Source: JAKLHL01 sp964411885 (lineage in GTDB: Bacteria > Bdellovibrionota > JAFGOL01). From it: a DNA stretch of 30,468 nucleotides. Of the stretch, positions 24,484-30,468 are shown piece after piece (within the stretch, counting starts at the first letter, position 1; every line of letters begins with the position of its first letter). The DNA is taken from assembly GCA_964411885.1 (NCBI GenBank), contig CAYPMK010000017.1, forward strand, positions 1 to 30,468, in the 5' to 3' direction. Below the pieces are notes generated by a model. That model searched no databases. It was not told where the DNA came from and was given only the letters and a program-made list of their open reading frames with translations. The position numbers were made by a program, and so were the translations under genes.

Positions 24484-24978
24484 TTAAGATAGTTTTTCTT
24501 TATTAGATCTTGCTTTTTTAAAGAAAGACTTAAGAATACTCGAGCATTGTTCCTTTAAAACACCACCGCAAACCAAAGGTTTGTGGTGGTGTTTTTTGTT
24601 ATTAAATATTTTTATAATAGAATTTATTGCACCCATCTTTGGTTCATCACAACCATAAACAAGTTTTCCTATCCTTGAGTGTATAATTGCACCAACACAC
24701 ATAATGCACGGTTCAACAGTAACATATAGCGTCATGTCTTTAAGACGCCAATCACCAAGTTTTTTTGTGGCTTTTTGTATGACTTCTATTTCTGCATGAG
24801 CAATAGCACTGTTCTTTTTTATTCGTTTATTGTGTGCTCTAGCAAATATTTTTCCTTTATGAACTATTACAGCACCAACAGGAACTTCGTCAATTAAAGC
24901 GGCTTTTTTTGCCTCTTTAATGGCCTCAAGCATAAAGAATTCGTCTGTAGATAGTTTAGGAAAAATGTTTTTTGCCAT
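24484..24978 (-). CDS. tadA: tRNA adenosine(34) deaminase
   Basis: Zinc deaminase converting A34 to inosine in the tRNA anticodon. The 164-residue product has HAE (His61-Glu63) and PCIMC (Pro90-Cys94), the zinc and proton-transfer motifs, then GAIIHSRI and a helical basic C-terminus (LKSFFKKARSNKEKLS). The frame extends to a TTG at 24996, but the ATG at 24978 fits the family start better. It overlaps the 3' end of korC by 23 bp and is the last gene of that operon. Its stop directly abuts the stop of the convergent lipoprotein copy 3, with no base between them, and its coding region contains the opposing transcript's terminator. Free-nucleobase deaminases share these motifs, but length and LYVTVEPC context favour TadA. 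Confidence 0.92.
   Translation of the reverse strand: MAKNIFPKLSTDEFFMLEAIKEAKKAALIDEVPVGAVIVHKGKIFARAHNKRIKKNSAIAHAEIEVIQKATKKLGDWRLKDMTLYVTVEPCIMCVGAIIHSRIGKLVYGCDEPKMGAINSIIKIFNNKKHHHKPLVCGGVLKEQCSSILKSFFKKARSNKEKLS
24557..24597 (+). terminator. Rho-independent terminator for the lipoprotein cluster, inside tadA
   Basis: On the plus strand AAAACACCACC-G-CAAACC (24557-24574) pairs with GGTTTG-T-GGTGGTGTTTT (24578-24595) around an AAA loop. The only non-Watson-Crick position, G24568 with T24584, forms a G-U pair in plus-strand RNA but an A-C mismatch in minus-strand RNA. A run of T (24592-24597) completes the terminator. It lies about 75 nt past the lipoprotein stop and within codons of tadA (HHHKPLVCGGV). 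Confidence 0.85.
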
Positions 24979-25498
24979 ATTCAAAACCAAGATCAAAAGC
25001 TTTTAGATTTTTATCTATGGTATGCTCTGGCACAGATTGAGAAACTGCTTTTTTTGCATTATCACCACTAACAACTTTAGTAACAGCAGATATAAACCCA
25101 ACCATTACCACGTTCAAGAAAAGACTTCTTCCTAAACCCTCTTCTGCTATTCTAGTGGCTGGTATGCCAAAAGCCTTTATTGTAGAAGGAATACCTTCTG
25201 GCTTAACAAGCTCGCTTTCGTATACAAGCATGCCGCTTGGTCTTAACTCAGGAGAAAACTTCCTAAACGCTTCTTGTGACATTGATACAAGTATATCTGA
25301 GCCTGTAAGATATGGATAAAGTATTTGTTTATCGTCTATTATTACCTGTGCACTACAAGCAGATCCTCTTGCCTCTGGTCCAAAGGACTGTGAAAGACTT
25401 GAATATTTATCTTCGAAAAGTGCAGCAGCCCTACCTATTGTCATGCCGCAAAGTATAACTCCCTGACCGCCATACCCTGATATTCTTAGTTCAATCAT
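24956..25498 (-). CDS. korC: 2-oxoacid:ferredoxin oxidoreductase, gamma subunit
   Basis: Gamma subunit of the CoA-dependent 2-oxoacid:ferredoxin oxidoreductase. The 180-residue product opens with IELRISGYGGQGVILCG, and has QSFGPEARGSACSAQV and LNVVMVGFI, all typical. The frame is open further up, but the ATG at 25498 has GAGGGG 7 nt upstream and starts the conserved strand, so it is used. It overlaps the end of korB by 8 bp and tadA by 23 bp. Confidence 0.92.
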   Translation of the reverse strand: MIELRISGYGGQGVILCGMTIGRAAALFEDKYSSLSQSFGPEARGSACSAQVIIDDKQILYPYLTGSDILVSMSQEAFRKFSPELRPSGMLVYESELVKPEGIPSTIKAFGIPATRIAEEGLGRSLFLNVVMVGFISAVTKVVSGDNAKKAVSQSVPEHTIDKNLKAFDLGFEYGKKHFS

Positions 25499-26405
25499 CC
25501 ATGCACCCCTCAGACACTCCACCGTCGCTTATATTGCAACTGTATCTTGTGCCTTTATATGTTTTGTACCCCAATTCACATTGGAAAGTTTCATCATAGT
25601 ACTTATTCATTGAGTCAAGATATGTAGGTTTATTTTCTATATCTATGAATTTACCAACAACGAATGGTTTATTTATTTCTATACTCGTTTCTTTGGTATC
25701 TGCACCATTCTTTAATATTGAATTATCTTTATAGAATTTCATTCTTGTAAGTCCATCACCCATTTTGTTCCTTCTTTCATACAAGGTAGGACATGGAGAA
25801 ATAACTTCAACAAAAGAAAAACCTTTTTTATTAAGTGCCTCTAACATCGCTTTCTGTAGATCCCTTACATGATACACCGTCCATCTTGCAACATATACAG
25901 CACCACTTGCTTCTGCCAAGAAAGGCAAATTGAACGGAGTAGTAAAAGAACCATGTGGAGCTGTTGCGGTAATAGATCTTACTGGCGTAGTCGCTGAAAC
26001 CTGTCCTCCTGTCATTGCGTAGTTAAGATTGTTAACGCAGATAACAGTAAGGTCCATGTTCTTTCTTCCAGCATGTATAAAGTGATTACCACCTATAGAT
26101 ATAAGATCTCCATCACCACTAACTACAACTACTTTGGTATCTGGGCTTGCCGCCTTAAGACCTTCAGCAAACGGAATAGCTCTACCGTGAGTTGTGTGAA
26201 AAGAATCAAGATTAAGATATCCAGCTACTCTTCCTGTACAGCCGATACCGGAAACAACGGCTACATTATTTTTTTCCAAACCACTTTTATCTAATGCATG
26301 CATAAAAGCGTTCATGGCTGTACCAATGCCACAGCCCGGACACCACATATGTGGCATTCTGTCTTCTCTAAGATATTTACTTAAAGGATGTTTAGTGTTT
26401 TCCAC
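25491..26405 (-). CDS. korB: 2-oxoacid:ferredoxin oxidoreductase, beta subunit (GTG start)
   Basis: Thiamine diphosphate and iron-sulfur subunit, 304 residues. The cluster ligands WCPGC (Cys22, Cys25), SGIGC (Cys56) and FQCELGY (a C-terminal cysteine) are present. The TPP/Mg motif is SGDGD (96-100) with NNLNYAMTGGQ, where Ala replaces the common Gly. HTTHGRAIPFAEGLK is also conserved. The start is GTG at 26405, with AAGGGGG 7 nt upstream, inside the end of korA (14-bp overlap). Substrate is probably 2-oxoglutarate or a related 2-oxoacid from the delta-alpha-beta-gamma order; branched-chain keto acids cannot be excluded. Confidence 0.93.
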   Translation of the reverse strand: MENTKHPLSKYLREDRMPHMWCPGCGIGTAMNAFMHALDKSGLEKNNVAVVSGIGCTGRVAGYLNLDSFHTTHGRAIPFAEGLKAASPDTKVVVVSGDGDLISIGGNHFIHAGRKNMDLTVICVNNLNYAMTGGQVSATTPVRSITATAPHGSFTTPFNLPFLAEASGAVYVARWTVYHVRDLQKAMLEALNKKGFSFVEVISPCPTLYERRNKMGDGLTRMKFYKDNSILKNGADTKETSIEINKPFVVGKFIDIENKPTYLDSMNKYYDETFQCELGYKTYKGTRYSCNISDGGVSEGCMDD

Positions 26406-27561
26406 CTTTAGCCCCCTTTAGAATAGCTTCTAATATAAGTTCTGGTTTATGTACTCCACCACCAAGGTGTGGAATACTTATGACCTCGCAATTACCTTTT
26501 ACAGCTCTTTCAACTTCTCTCACTATTTGCCCAGCATTAAGTTCTGGAACAACTATAGCTTTAACTTTTTTGGAAAGATCCAATACATATTCATCTGCAA
26601 ATGGCCATACTGTTTTTAATCTTGCCTTACCAACTTTTAAACCTTTAGACCTTGCATCAAGTATTGCTTTCTCTGCAACTCTAGATGTTATGCCATAAGA
26701 CATAACTACTACGTCTGCGTCTTTTATGCCGTCTTCCTCTATAAGTATTATTTCTTTTTTATATTGTTGTATCTTGTTTATAAGTCTTGATACCAATTTT
26801 TTTTGTGAATCCTCGTTCATTGCAGGATAACCTTTTTCGTCGTGGGTAAGTCCTGTTATATGAAAGTTATAACCTTTTCCAAGTTCTGCCATCTCTGGTA
26901 TCAAAACTTCATTAGGTTGATATGCCTTATATTCTGATGGACTTTTCTTGGTGTATTTTCTAGGCACTATATCTATTTTATCTGCAGAAGGTATGATCAC
27001 TCTTTCTGTCATGTGGCCAACACATTCATCCATCATGAACATCACAGGTGTTCTAAACCTTTCTGACATATTGAACGCTGTTATCATAAGATCAAAACAT
27101 TCCTGTGGACTATTAGGACACAACGCTATGACTTCATAATCACCGTGACTACCCCACCTTGCCTGCATCATATCTGATTGTGCCGGGAGTGTTGGAAGCC
27201 CTGTAGAAGGACCACCTCTTTGCACGTTAATAAAAACACAAGGAACTTCTGCCATTATCGCAAGGCCAATGTGTTCCATCATCAAAGAAAAGCCCGGTCC
27301 AGAGGTAACTGTCATTGCCTTTGCTCCAGCCCAAACAGCGCCCTGTATAGCAATAGAAGAAGCTATTTCATCTTCCATTTGCATAAAGATACCGCCAACA
27401 CAAGGTATTCTACCTGCAAATCTTTCTACTACTTCCGTAGACGGTGTAATAGGATAACCTGCAATGTACCTACATCCAGCGGCTAAAGCACCTTCGCAAG
27501 CCGCGTGGTCTCCATCAAGATAATGAGTCCCTGTAAGAACTCCTTTAGGATCTGCTTTCAT
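26392..27561 (-). CDS. korA: 2-oxoacid:ferredoxin oxidoreductase, alpha subunit
   Basis: Alpha subunit, 389 residues, not fused to the gamma domain. It has the conserved DGDHAACEGALAAGCRYIAG, YPITPSTEV, TVTSGPGFSLM and QRGGPSTGLPT motifs for TPP and substrate binding, and the second domain (VVVMSYGITSRVAEKAI, LKTVWPF) that completes the fold. AAGGGG lies 6-7 nt before the ATG. Together with the beta, gamma and delta genes it makes a full enzyme that reduces ferredoxin while converting a 2-oxoacid and CoA to acyl-CoA and CO2, or the reverse in reductive carbon fixation. Confidence 0.94.
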   Translation of the reverse strand: MKADPKGVLTGTHYLDGDHAACEGALAAGCRYIAGYPITPSTEVVERFAGRIPCVGGIFMQMEDEIASSIAIQGAVWAGAKAMTVTSGPGFSLMMEHIGLAIMAEVPCVFINVQRGGPSTGLPTLPAQSDMMQARWGSHGDYEVIALCPNSPQECFDLMITAFNMSERFRTPVMFMMDECVGHMTERVIIPSADKIDIVPRKYTKKSPSEYKAYQPNEVLIPEMAELGKGYNFHITGLTHDEKGYPAMNEDSQKKLVSRLINKIQQYKKEIILIEEDGIKDADVVVMSYGITSRVAEKAILDARSKGLKVGKARLKTVWPFADEYVLDLSKKVKAIVVPELNAGQIVREVERAVKGNCEVISIPHLGGGVHKPELILEAILKGAKGGKH

Positions 27562-27584
27562 TTATAACCCCTTTTAGACATCCC

Positions 27585-27806
27585 CTACTTATTCTTTTCG
27601 CCCCAAATAGCAAAATCAGGACAATACATTCCACACATATTACAACCAATACACTTTTCTGCATGAGCAGCAACAGGGAAGTGGTATCCCTTCATATTAT
27701 AATCCTTTGAGAATTCTAGAACTTTGACTGGACAAAATTCCACGCAAAAGCCACATCCCTTGCATCTTTCTACCATGAAATTGACTTTTCCTTTTGCTTC
27801 ACTCAT
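27585..27806 (-). CDS. korD: 2-oxoacid:ferredoxin oxidoreductase, delta (2x[4Fe-4S] ferredoxin) subunit
   Basis: A 73-residue ferredoxin-like protein with two cluster motifs, CKGCGFCVEFCP and CIGCNMCGMYCP, that pass electrons from the beta subunit to ferredoxin. The frame is open upstream, but ATG at 27806 has GGAGGG 9 nt before it and gives the usual short delta subunit. It is the first gene of korDABC-tadA and is divergent from a secreted gene; a 16-bp palindrome at 27855-27870 lies between them. Confidence 0.93.
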   Translation of the reverse strand: MSEAKGKVNFMVERCKGCGFCVEFCPVKVLEFSKDYNMKGYHFPVAAHAEKCIGCNMCGMYCPDFAIWGEKNK

Positions 27807-27854
27807 CGGGGTAGGCCCTCCATTTTTATATTGGCAAGATTTAAGTATCGTAAT

Positions 27855-27870
27855 TTGCATTTTAATGCAA
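27855..27870. promoter_or_regulatory. Perfect 7-bp-arm palindrome between korD and a divergent secreted gene
   Basis: TTGCATTTTAATGCAA: arms of seven bases around TT. It touches a TAATCT hexamer (27871-27876) that would be the -10 of the gene at 27882, and lies 48 nt before korD. A regulator bound here could act on both genes. The regulator is unknown. Confidence 0.45.
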
Positions 27871-27881
27871 TAATCTTTTCT

Positions 27882-28412
27882 ATGATGATGACGCTAATGC
27901 TATTAATAAAACTTTTTTTAAACAACGGTTTTGCAGATGAATTGCAAACCTTGCCAGATACTTGTAATGAGTTATTGCCAGACAGAGCTCCATATATAGC
28001 TCTTTTTGATCAAACAGCACAGCTTTGGGCTGCAGAATCAACTCAACAGGCAAAAAAAATGTTCGATATCCTTGCTCTAAGAACTATGTATCAAGAATCA
28101 ACAAAAGATTATGACAACCCAATAGACTGGCTAATAAGAGATGCGTTGTGCAATTGTTCAGCAAAAAATAAAGGGGAATTATTTAATTCAGGTTCTTTAA
28201 AACTAAGAAAATGTTTAAATAGTGATCTAAGCAAGTTCATAAAAAAAGCACAAAAAGCCTATGTTGATCTCGTGGTAGAAAATAATAAAAAAGAAAAGAT
28301 GTTAAAACTTAGTGAACAACAAATAATAAGAATAGAAAAATTAAAAGAACAAGCTCAAAAAGACATGGAACAAAAAACAAGGTCAGAGATTAGAAATCGA
28401 ACAGTTCGTTAA
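27882..28412 (+). CDS. Secreted protein of unknown function with C-terminal coiled coil
   Basis: A 176-residue product starting at one of three consecutive ATG codons (27882, 27885, 27888). It has a signal peptide (MMMTLMLLIKLFLNNGFA, before DELQ). An upstream TTG at 27831 would add 17 charged residues and spoil the signal. No ribosome site is seen; TAATCT 5 nt upstream suggests a leaderless start. The mature region has cysteines in DTCNELL, ALCNCSA and RKCLNS. The last 50 residues are a charged helix with heptad-like spacing (EQQIIRIEKLKEQAQKDME), probably a coiled coil, ending in a basic tail. Not recognised as any family. Its 3' end overlaps the convergent ATPase gene by 23 bp. Confidence 0.72.
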   Translation: MMMTLMLLIKLFLNNGFADELQTLPDTCNELLPDRAPYIALFDQTAQLWAAESTQQAKKMFDILALRTMYQESTKDYDNPIDWLIRDALCNCSAKNKGELFNSGSLKLRKCLNSDLSKFIKKAQKAYVDLVVENNKKEKMLKLSEQQIIRIEKLKEQAQKDMEQKTRSEIRNRTVR

Positions 28413-29094
28413 TATCCTTTTTTTCATACTGAGACATAGGCCCTTGCTTAAAGATTTTACCTTCTTTTAACATTATAAAACTCGTGGCGATATCACCAAA
28501 GAGTTCTGGTTCATGTGTAGAAATAATTATTATAGAATCAGGATTACTGTTCTTATAAGATAGTATCTGCTTTTTTACAGAATGTTTATGACCAATATCC
28601 AATGAAGTACTCGGCTCGTCTAAAAGAAGCACTTTTGCTTTTTGTGCAAAAGTCTTTGCTATCAAAACTCTTTGAAACTCTCCCTGACTTAAAGAAAAAA
28701 GATCTCTTTCCATATATCTATCTACAAAGAATTTAGAAGCTGTTTCTTTTGATATTTCATGATCATTCAAAGAATAATAACCAAAAGTATTGGTATAAGG
28801 GAAACGCCCCATTAATATAAAATCTTTTACCAATATCTCTGACTGGTTTATCCGTTGAGGTAAATATGCCATTATTTTTGATCTTTCTTTATAAAAAAGA
28901 TCATTCATTAATTTATCTTCAAAAAATATTTCTCCGCTATACTCTGTAATACCAGCTAAGGTTTTTAAGAAGCTGGTTTTCCCACTGCCATTTGGACCTA
29001 TTAACATAACAAGTTCGCCTTTGTTCATGACAAGGTTATTTATGTTTAACTTAAAAGTTCCTTTAGAAAACCAAAGTTTAGATATTCTTAGCAT
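28390..29094 (-). CDS. ABC transporter ATP-binding protein, iron-siderophore/B12 (FecE/BtuD) type
   Basis: A 234-residue ATPase with Walker A GPNGSGKT (33-40), Q-loop in AYLPQRINQ (Gln80), signature LSQGE (135-139; Gln replaces the first Gly of LSGGE, as is common in this subfamily), Walker B VLLLDEPSTSLD (155-166) and the H-loop His194. It powers uptake through the permease encoded just upstream, whose 3' end it overlaps by 17 bp. AGGAGG precedes the ATG. Substrate could be ferric siderophore, haem, cobalamin or another metal chelate. Confidence 0.92.
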   Translation of the reverse strand: MLRISKLWFSKGTFKLNINNLVMNKGELVMLIGPNGSGKTSFLKTLAGITEYSGEIFFEDKLMNDLFYKERSKIMAYLPQRINQSEILVKDFILMGRFPYTNTFGYYSLNDHEISKETASKFFVDRYMERDLFSLSQGEFQRVLIAKTFAQKAKVLLLDEPSTSLDIGHKHSVKKQILSYKNSNPDSIIIISTHEPELFGDIATSFIMLKEGKIFKQGPMSQYEKKDINELFDF

Positions 29095-30058
29095 TGCACC
29101 TCCTATAAAGAAGATACAATAACACTGGAGCTCCTATTAAAGAGCTTACAGCCCCTACAGGTATATCAAAACCAGTACTAAAAAAGCCTGCTATAAAAGT
29201 ACACATAGTCAAAAAAGCTGAACCAAAAATAGCGACAGCAGGTATAAGGTAAACACTCCTTCTGTTCATTATAAGTTTACTTATATGAGGAACAACTAAA
29301 CCAACAAAACCAAGTGTCCCGCACACAGAAACCGTAGAAGCGGTAAGAAAAGAGGCTGTAATTATGAAAAGTAACATATAGGAGTTAGCATTAACACCTG
29401 TAGAAACAGCGAATTCATCTCCAAAACGCATAAGGTCTAAAATATTAGCGAACAAAATAAGAACGAATAATCCTATCAATAATGTAATAAGTAAAAAATA
29501 AAGTTCTAAATTATCTGGGCTAGCCACACTGCCTATCAACCATGAGCTTAGATACAAAAGTCTGCTTCCTTCTACGCTAGACATTAAAAAAGTTATTATA
29601 GAAGAAAAGAAAAGACTTATCGCAACTCCTGCGAGTATTAAGGCAGAAGTGTTCTTTGACATTATTCTGTATATGATCATTAGTATCAATACCGCCAGAA
29701 TAGAGCCTGTGAAAGAAAATATCTTTGCACCAAGAATACCAAACAAAGAGCCAAAGAATATTACATAGAGTGCTGTCCCTAATGCCGCGCCACTTGAAAC
29801 ACCAAGTATATATGGATCAGCGAGAGGGTTTCTTAATACTGCTTGAAAAACAAAACCTGCCAAAGAAAGACAAGCACCTGCAAGTATTGATGCAATAAGT
29901 TTTGGCAGTCTTATATCTTTTATAATAAGAGACATAGTGGCGTCGTCAAAAGCATTGCTTGGCCCACCATGAAAAAGACAAAGGTATGATGACACCAAAA
30001 GTAATACAAGACCAAACCCATAAATAAAATACGGGGAGGAATAAAAGTTTTTACTCAT
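29078..30058 (-). CDS. ABC transporter permease, FecCD/BtuC family
   Basis: A 326-residue inner-membrane permease with about nine or ten membrane helices. Family hallmarks are RLPKLIASILAGACLSLAGFVFQAVLRNPLADPYILGVSSGAALG (partly quoted as RLPKLIA and RNPLADPYILG) near residues 50-93, CGTLGFVGLVVPHISKLI near 245-262 with the coupling-helix glycine, and GFDIPVGAVSSLIGAPVLLYLL at the end. It works as a dimer with the ATPase at 28390. No substrate-binding protein or TonB receptor lies in the window; it may be elsewhere or upstream. A strong promoter with an overlapping dyad precedes it, which suggests regulation by metal or cofactor supply. Confidence 0.93.
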   Translation of the reverse strand: MSKNFYSSPYFIYGFGLVLLLVSSYLCLFHGGPSNAFDDATMSLIIKDIRLPKLIASILAGACLSLAGFVFQAVLRNPLADPYILGVSSGAALGTALYVIFFGSLFGILGAKIFSFTGSILAVLILMIIYRIMSKNTSALILAGVAISLFFSSIITFLMSSVEGSRLLYLSSWLIGSVASPDNLELYFLLITLLIGLFVLILFANILDLMRFGDEFAVSTGVNANSYMLLFIITASFLTASTVSVCGTLGFVGLVVPHISKLIMNRRSVYLIPAVAIFGSAFLTMCTFIAGFFSTGFDIPVGAVSSLIGAPVLLYLLYRRCNAKNI

Positions 30059-30062
30059 AACC

Positions 30063-30095
30063 TAGACATATTACGTCTACAAGTACCTTTGTCAA
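30063..30095 (-). promoter_or_regulatory. Strong promoter with overlapping operator-like dyad before the ABC permease
   Basis: On the minus strand TTGACA (30095-30090, full consensus), a 16-nt spacer and TAATAT (30073-30068) precede the ATG at 30058 by 9 nt. No ribosome site is seen, so the leader would be only about 0-3 nt. A 17-bp dyad, TAGACATATTACGTCTA (30063-30079), covers the -10 and start site; its eight-base arms match except at one pair. A repressor bound there would block transcription. Metal-responsive control is a guess from the transporter type. Confidence 0.65.
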
Positions 30096-30100
30096 CCATA

Positions 30101-30468
30101 TCAGTCGTCTTGCGGCACGTCATTTACATACTTTATAGTTCTTAGTCTAGTTCCACTTTCGTTATACATTTTCACAACACCATCTTTCTTATCATTAGTG
30201 TATGGTGTTTCAGACTCAAGTCGTCCACTTTCATTATACTCTTTTTCAACACCATTTCTCTTACCATTAACGTATGGTGTTTCAGACTTAAGTTGCCCGC
30301 TTTTGTAATAAGATTTATGAAGACCGTTTTCCTCACCATTAACGTATGTAAACGTTCCCCGAAGTTCTCCACTTTCGTAATACTGTTTTACAGTGCCATC
30401 TATATTACCATGGACGTATGGTGTTTCAGACTTAAGTTGCCCGCTTTTGTAATAAGATTTATGAAGAC
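30101..30468 (-). CDS. MORN_2 (YwqK-like) repeat protein, 5' end beyond window
   Basis: The frame is open from the right window edge (first full codon at 30466-30464) to the TGA at 30103-30101, about 121 codons; the start lies outside. It consists of about five repeats of 24 residues with the pattern K-x-Y-(Y/N)-x-S-G-x-L, then TPYVNG and a (D/N)G before the next unit, for example KSYYKSGQLKSETPYVNG. This is the MORN_2 (PF07661) pattern of the so-called YwqK antitoxin family, whose role in most bacteria is unproven. Repeats 1 and 3 are nearly identical in DNA. A signal peptide cannot be judged. It ends 5 nt before the -35 of the ABC transporter promoter. Confidence 0.85.
   Translation of the reverse strand, partial: LHKSYYKSGQLKSETPYVHGNIDGTVKQYYESGELRGTFTYVNGEENGLHKSYYKSGQLKSETPYVNGKRNGVEKEYNESGRLESETPYTNDKKDGVVKMYNESGTRLRTIKYVNDVPQDD
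30262..30468 (-). repeat. 144-bp-spaced direct repeat within the MORN_2 gene
   Basis: Bases 30270-30324 and 30414-30468 are identical over all 55 bases, and the match may continue past the window edge. The spacing of 144 bp equals two 72-bp (24-codon) units, so a two-repeat block seems to have been duplicated recently. The basic 72-bp units in between are more diverged. Confidence 0.85.

Noticed and set aside
27178..27486. Plus-strand open frame opposite korA
   Set aside because: It lies fully antisense to a highly conserved enzyme gene and has no ribosome site or family pattern.
30172..30372. Minus-strand open frame with repeated HTLMVRK
   Set aside because: It is an out-of-frame reading of the MORN_2 repeats; the frame with KSYYKSGQLKSE units is the coding one.
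30262..30468. CRISPR-like spacing of identical repeats
   Set aside because: The repeats are in-frame units of a protein gene with a 72-bp period and no short palindromic repeats or unique spacers.

Overview
This is a 30.5 kb piece of a low-GC, gene-dense bacterial genome, probably a scaffolded draft: two runs of exactly 100 N each interrupt a gene. The host is a diderm (Gram-negative). It has a heptose-phosphate adenylyltransferase for LPS core, several outer-membrane beta-barrel-like proteins that end in an aromatic residue, a NagZ-type hexosaminidase and many Sec signal peptides. A complete four-subunit 2-oxoacid:ferredoxin oxidoreductase points to anaerobic or microaerobic carbon metabolism. 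The domain mix (PATAN/DUF4388, GYF_2/DUF4339, TPR-barrel, a porin resembling families of the former Deltaproteobacteria) suggests a deep, uncultured relative of Myxococcota, Bdellovibrionota or Desulfobacterota. That placement is an inference and the phylum is not certain.

Layout. 1-1393: two secreted proteins of unknown function on the minus strand, the first cut by the window edge. 1580-5019: the housekeeping operon tmk-holB-ricT-tatD. 5087-5761: an unknown secreted protein. 7613-5768 (minus): an RDD membrane protein, rfaE2 and rsmE. 7715-10934: ligA and gltX, convergent. 11015-13063: a GYF-domain membrane protein, a CDP-alcohol phosphatidyltransferase and a DUF374 acyltransferase, probably a lipid-synthesis operon. 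13050-14897: a FecR-like secreted protein and nagZ. 18833-14905 (minus): a porin, a degenerate receiver-PATAN protein and a TPR-plus-barrel protein, read as one outer-membrane module. 18927-20731: a ROK sugar kinase and lepB, convergent. 20792-24483: an OmpP1-like barrel, a DsbA-like thioredoxin and three tandem cysteine-rich lipoproteins. 27806-24484 (minus): korD-korA-korB-korC-tadA. 27882-28412: an unknown secreted protein. 30058-28390 (minus): an iron/B12-type ABC permease and ATPase. 30468-30101 (minus): a MORN_2-repeat protein cut by the window edge.

The least ordinary region is 21611-24597. Three tandem lipoproteins share six cysteines in the same order but little else, and they lie next to a divergently read DsbA-like oxidoreductase. 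One copy has lost the core of its signal peptide through what looks like a small deletion. The cluster ends in a strong terminator placed inside the coding sequence of the opposing gene tadA. A second theme is several genes with no Shine-Dalgarno whose -10-like hexamer sits 5-9 nt before the start codon, so leaderless transcripts are likely. Packing is very tight, with several convergent gene pairs overlapping at their 3' ends. No RNA genes, insertion sequences, CRISPR arrays or gene-free stretches over 300 bases were seen.
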